Below, one piece after another: positions 7,264-7,971 of a stretch of 7,971 nt of DNA (positions within the stretch are counted from its first letter, which is position 1; every line of letters starts with the position of its first letter). Position numbers and translations under genes: made by a program. The DNA lies in contig CAMCIX010000063.1 in NCBI GenBank assembly GCA_945875045.1, positions 1 through 7,971 of the forward strand, given 5' to 3'. The DNA comes from an uncultured Clostridia bacterium (GTDB lineage Bacteria; Bacillota; Clostridia; Oscillospirales; Acutalibacteraceae). The notes under the pieces were generated by a model, which saw only the letters and a list, made by a program, of their open reading frames with translations, did no database searches and was not told the origin of the DNA.

Positions 7264-7946
7264 TTAACGGTTAAGCGCGCTCGAATCAAGCTTGTCAAAG
7301 CTTTTGAAAAATTCCTTTATGCCCTCAATGTCTTGTCTTATTCCGCCCTTTACGTTGCTTTCGAAATTCATGGGCATAACGGGGTCGTGAACGCTCAGTC
7401 GCAAAAGGAAGAAGCCGTTTTCGGTGGAGATTCTTATACCCTCGCGGTTGTCGTCGGCAATTTTGTAATCGGGGCGGGTTTTCGCGTACTCCTCAAGCAC
7501 GCTTATAACCCTTTGTCCGTAAGCTTTGAAGTCGGGGTCTAATATATTAAAGCGCACCTCAAGCTCCTCGGCGGGCATTTTAAGCGGTTCGAGTATCTTT
7601 TTAATGTCCTTTCCCCGCGCTAATTCAATAACTATTTTGGTTACAAGATACGCGCCGTCGTCAAGGAAATAGTTTTCCCTTAACGCCGCGTGTCCCGAGG
7701 TTTCTATGGCGAGAGGGCAGTCAATGCCGCTTGCGCACAGCTCTTCAGCCTTGTTTATAACGTTTTTATAGCCCCTGCGGTAGCGGTAGTGAACGCCGCC
7801 TAAGTTGTTTTCGATATAATCCTTGAGCCCGTCGCTTGTGACCGAATCGGTGACGACGGTTATACCCTTTTTGCCGTCTGCCGCCATATACGCGGCAAGG
7901 GCTATTAGGCGGTTGCGGTTGATTTCCTTTCCGTCCGAGCCTACAC
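7264..7946 (-). CDS. Phosphohexomutase (phosphomannomutase/phosphoglucomutase-like), C-terminal part
   Basis: The alpha-D-phosphohexomutase family moves a phosphate between C1 and C6 of hexoses, feeding GDP-mannose or glycogen/cell-envelope sugars. About 226 residues are in the window; the frame is open to base 7946, where adapter starts, so the N-terminal half is missing. The first residues (SDGKEINRNRLIAL) match what follows the metal-binding DGDR loop, which is itself lost, as is the catalytic serine loop. The sugar-binding ETSGHAAL (residues 81-88 of the fragment) and LDDGAYLVTK follow. Domain 4 has NREGIRIS (165-172) and LSVHDPVMPMNFES (183-196) in place of the classic RTSGTEP phosphate loop, a variant I recall from clostridial ManB-like proteins. 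Substrate preference cannot be told. The internal ATG at 7887 is not the start. No T-rich terminator follows the stop directly. Confidence 0.88.
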
Positions 7947-7971
7947 CTGTCTCTTATACACATCTCCGAGC
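7947..7971. other. Residual Illumina Nextera Read 2 adapter (not genomic)
   Basis: CTGTCTCTTATACACATCT (7947-7965) is the mosaic end in reverse, followed by CCGAGC, the start of the Read 2 adapter arm. The apparent minus-strand protein starting MCIRDR here is adapter-derived. Confidence 0.98.

Noticed and set aside
7186..7542. 118-residue plus-strand ORF starting in the repeat
   Set aside because: Begins inside the palindromic repeat and is antisense to the conserved mutase domain 4.
7766..7963. Minus-strand ORF starting MCIRDR
   Set aside because: Adapter-derived start; the remainder is an out-of-frame reading of the phosphohexomutase gene.

Overview
The window reads as a metagenomic or draft-genome contig from a low-to-mid-GC Firmicute of class Clostridia, plausibly a gut Oscillospirales/Ruminococcaceae-type organism. 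The support is AGGAGG-type ribosome binding sites, a T-box leader, clostridial-type IlvB/IlvN/IlvC/IlvD proteins, and a short structured repeat of the kind common in gut Clostridia. The taxonomic call is inference. Both contig ends are not genomic: bases 1-47 are an Illumina Nextera Read 1/i5 adapter and bases 7947-7971 the start of the Nextera Read 2 adapter, so real DNA runs from 48 to 7946.

Left two thirds (48-5878, minus strand) is one branched-chain amino acid operon. A near-perfect sigma-A promoter (5850-5878) drives a leader of about 335 nt that folds as a complete T-box element with a leucine (CUC) specifier and a competing antiterminator/terminator. The genes follow in the order ilvB, ilvN, ilvC, ilvD: acetohydroxyacid synthase large and small subunits, ketol-acid reductoisomerase and dihydroxyacid dehydratase. 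Together these carry the steps from pyruvate (or pyruvate plus 2-oxobutyrate) to the 2-oxo acids of valine/leucine and isoleucine. Ten bases after ilvD starts a further gene, cut by the contig end, that looks like the N-terminal part of a DUF815-type AAA+ ATPase.

Middle (5879-6892, plus strand) holds a divergent gene for an unusual 280-residue soluble protein with 22 cysteines. Its function is unknown. It is preceded by an AT-rich region with a possible promoter and an 8-bp inverted repeat, and followed by a strong hairpin terminator whose better T-tract faces the opposite strand.

Right (6893-7946): a non-coding stretch of about 370 bases is packed with hairpins. It contains a MITE-like element of about 227 bp with short terminal inverted repeats, bracketed by two identical 23-bp palindromic repeats, plus a third related palindrome with a different core. 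Beyond it, on the minus strand, is the C-terminal part of a phosphohexomutase (phosphomannomutase/phosphoglucomutase-like) gene that enters the window from the right.

The core metabolic genes are ordinary. The points that deserve attention are the cysteine-rich protein, the nested repeat cluster, the ATPase coupled to the ilv operon, and the adapter remnants that create false proteins.
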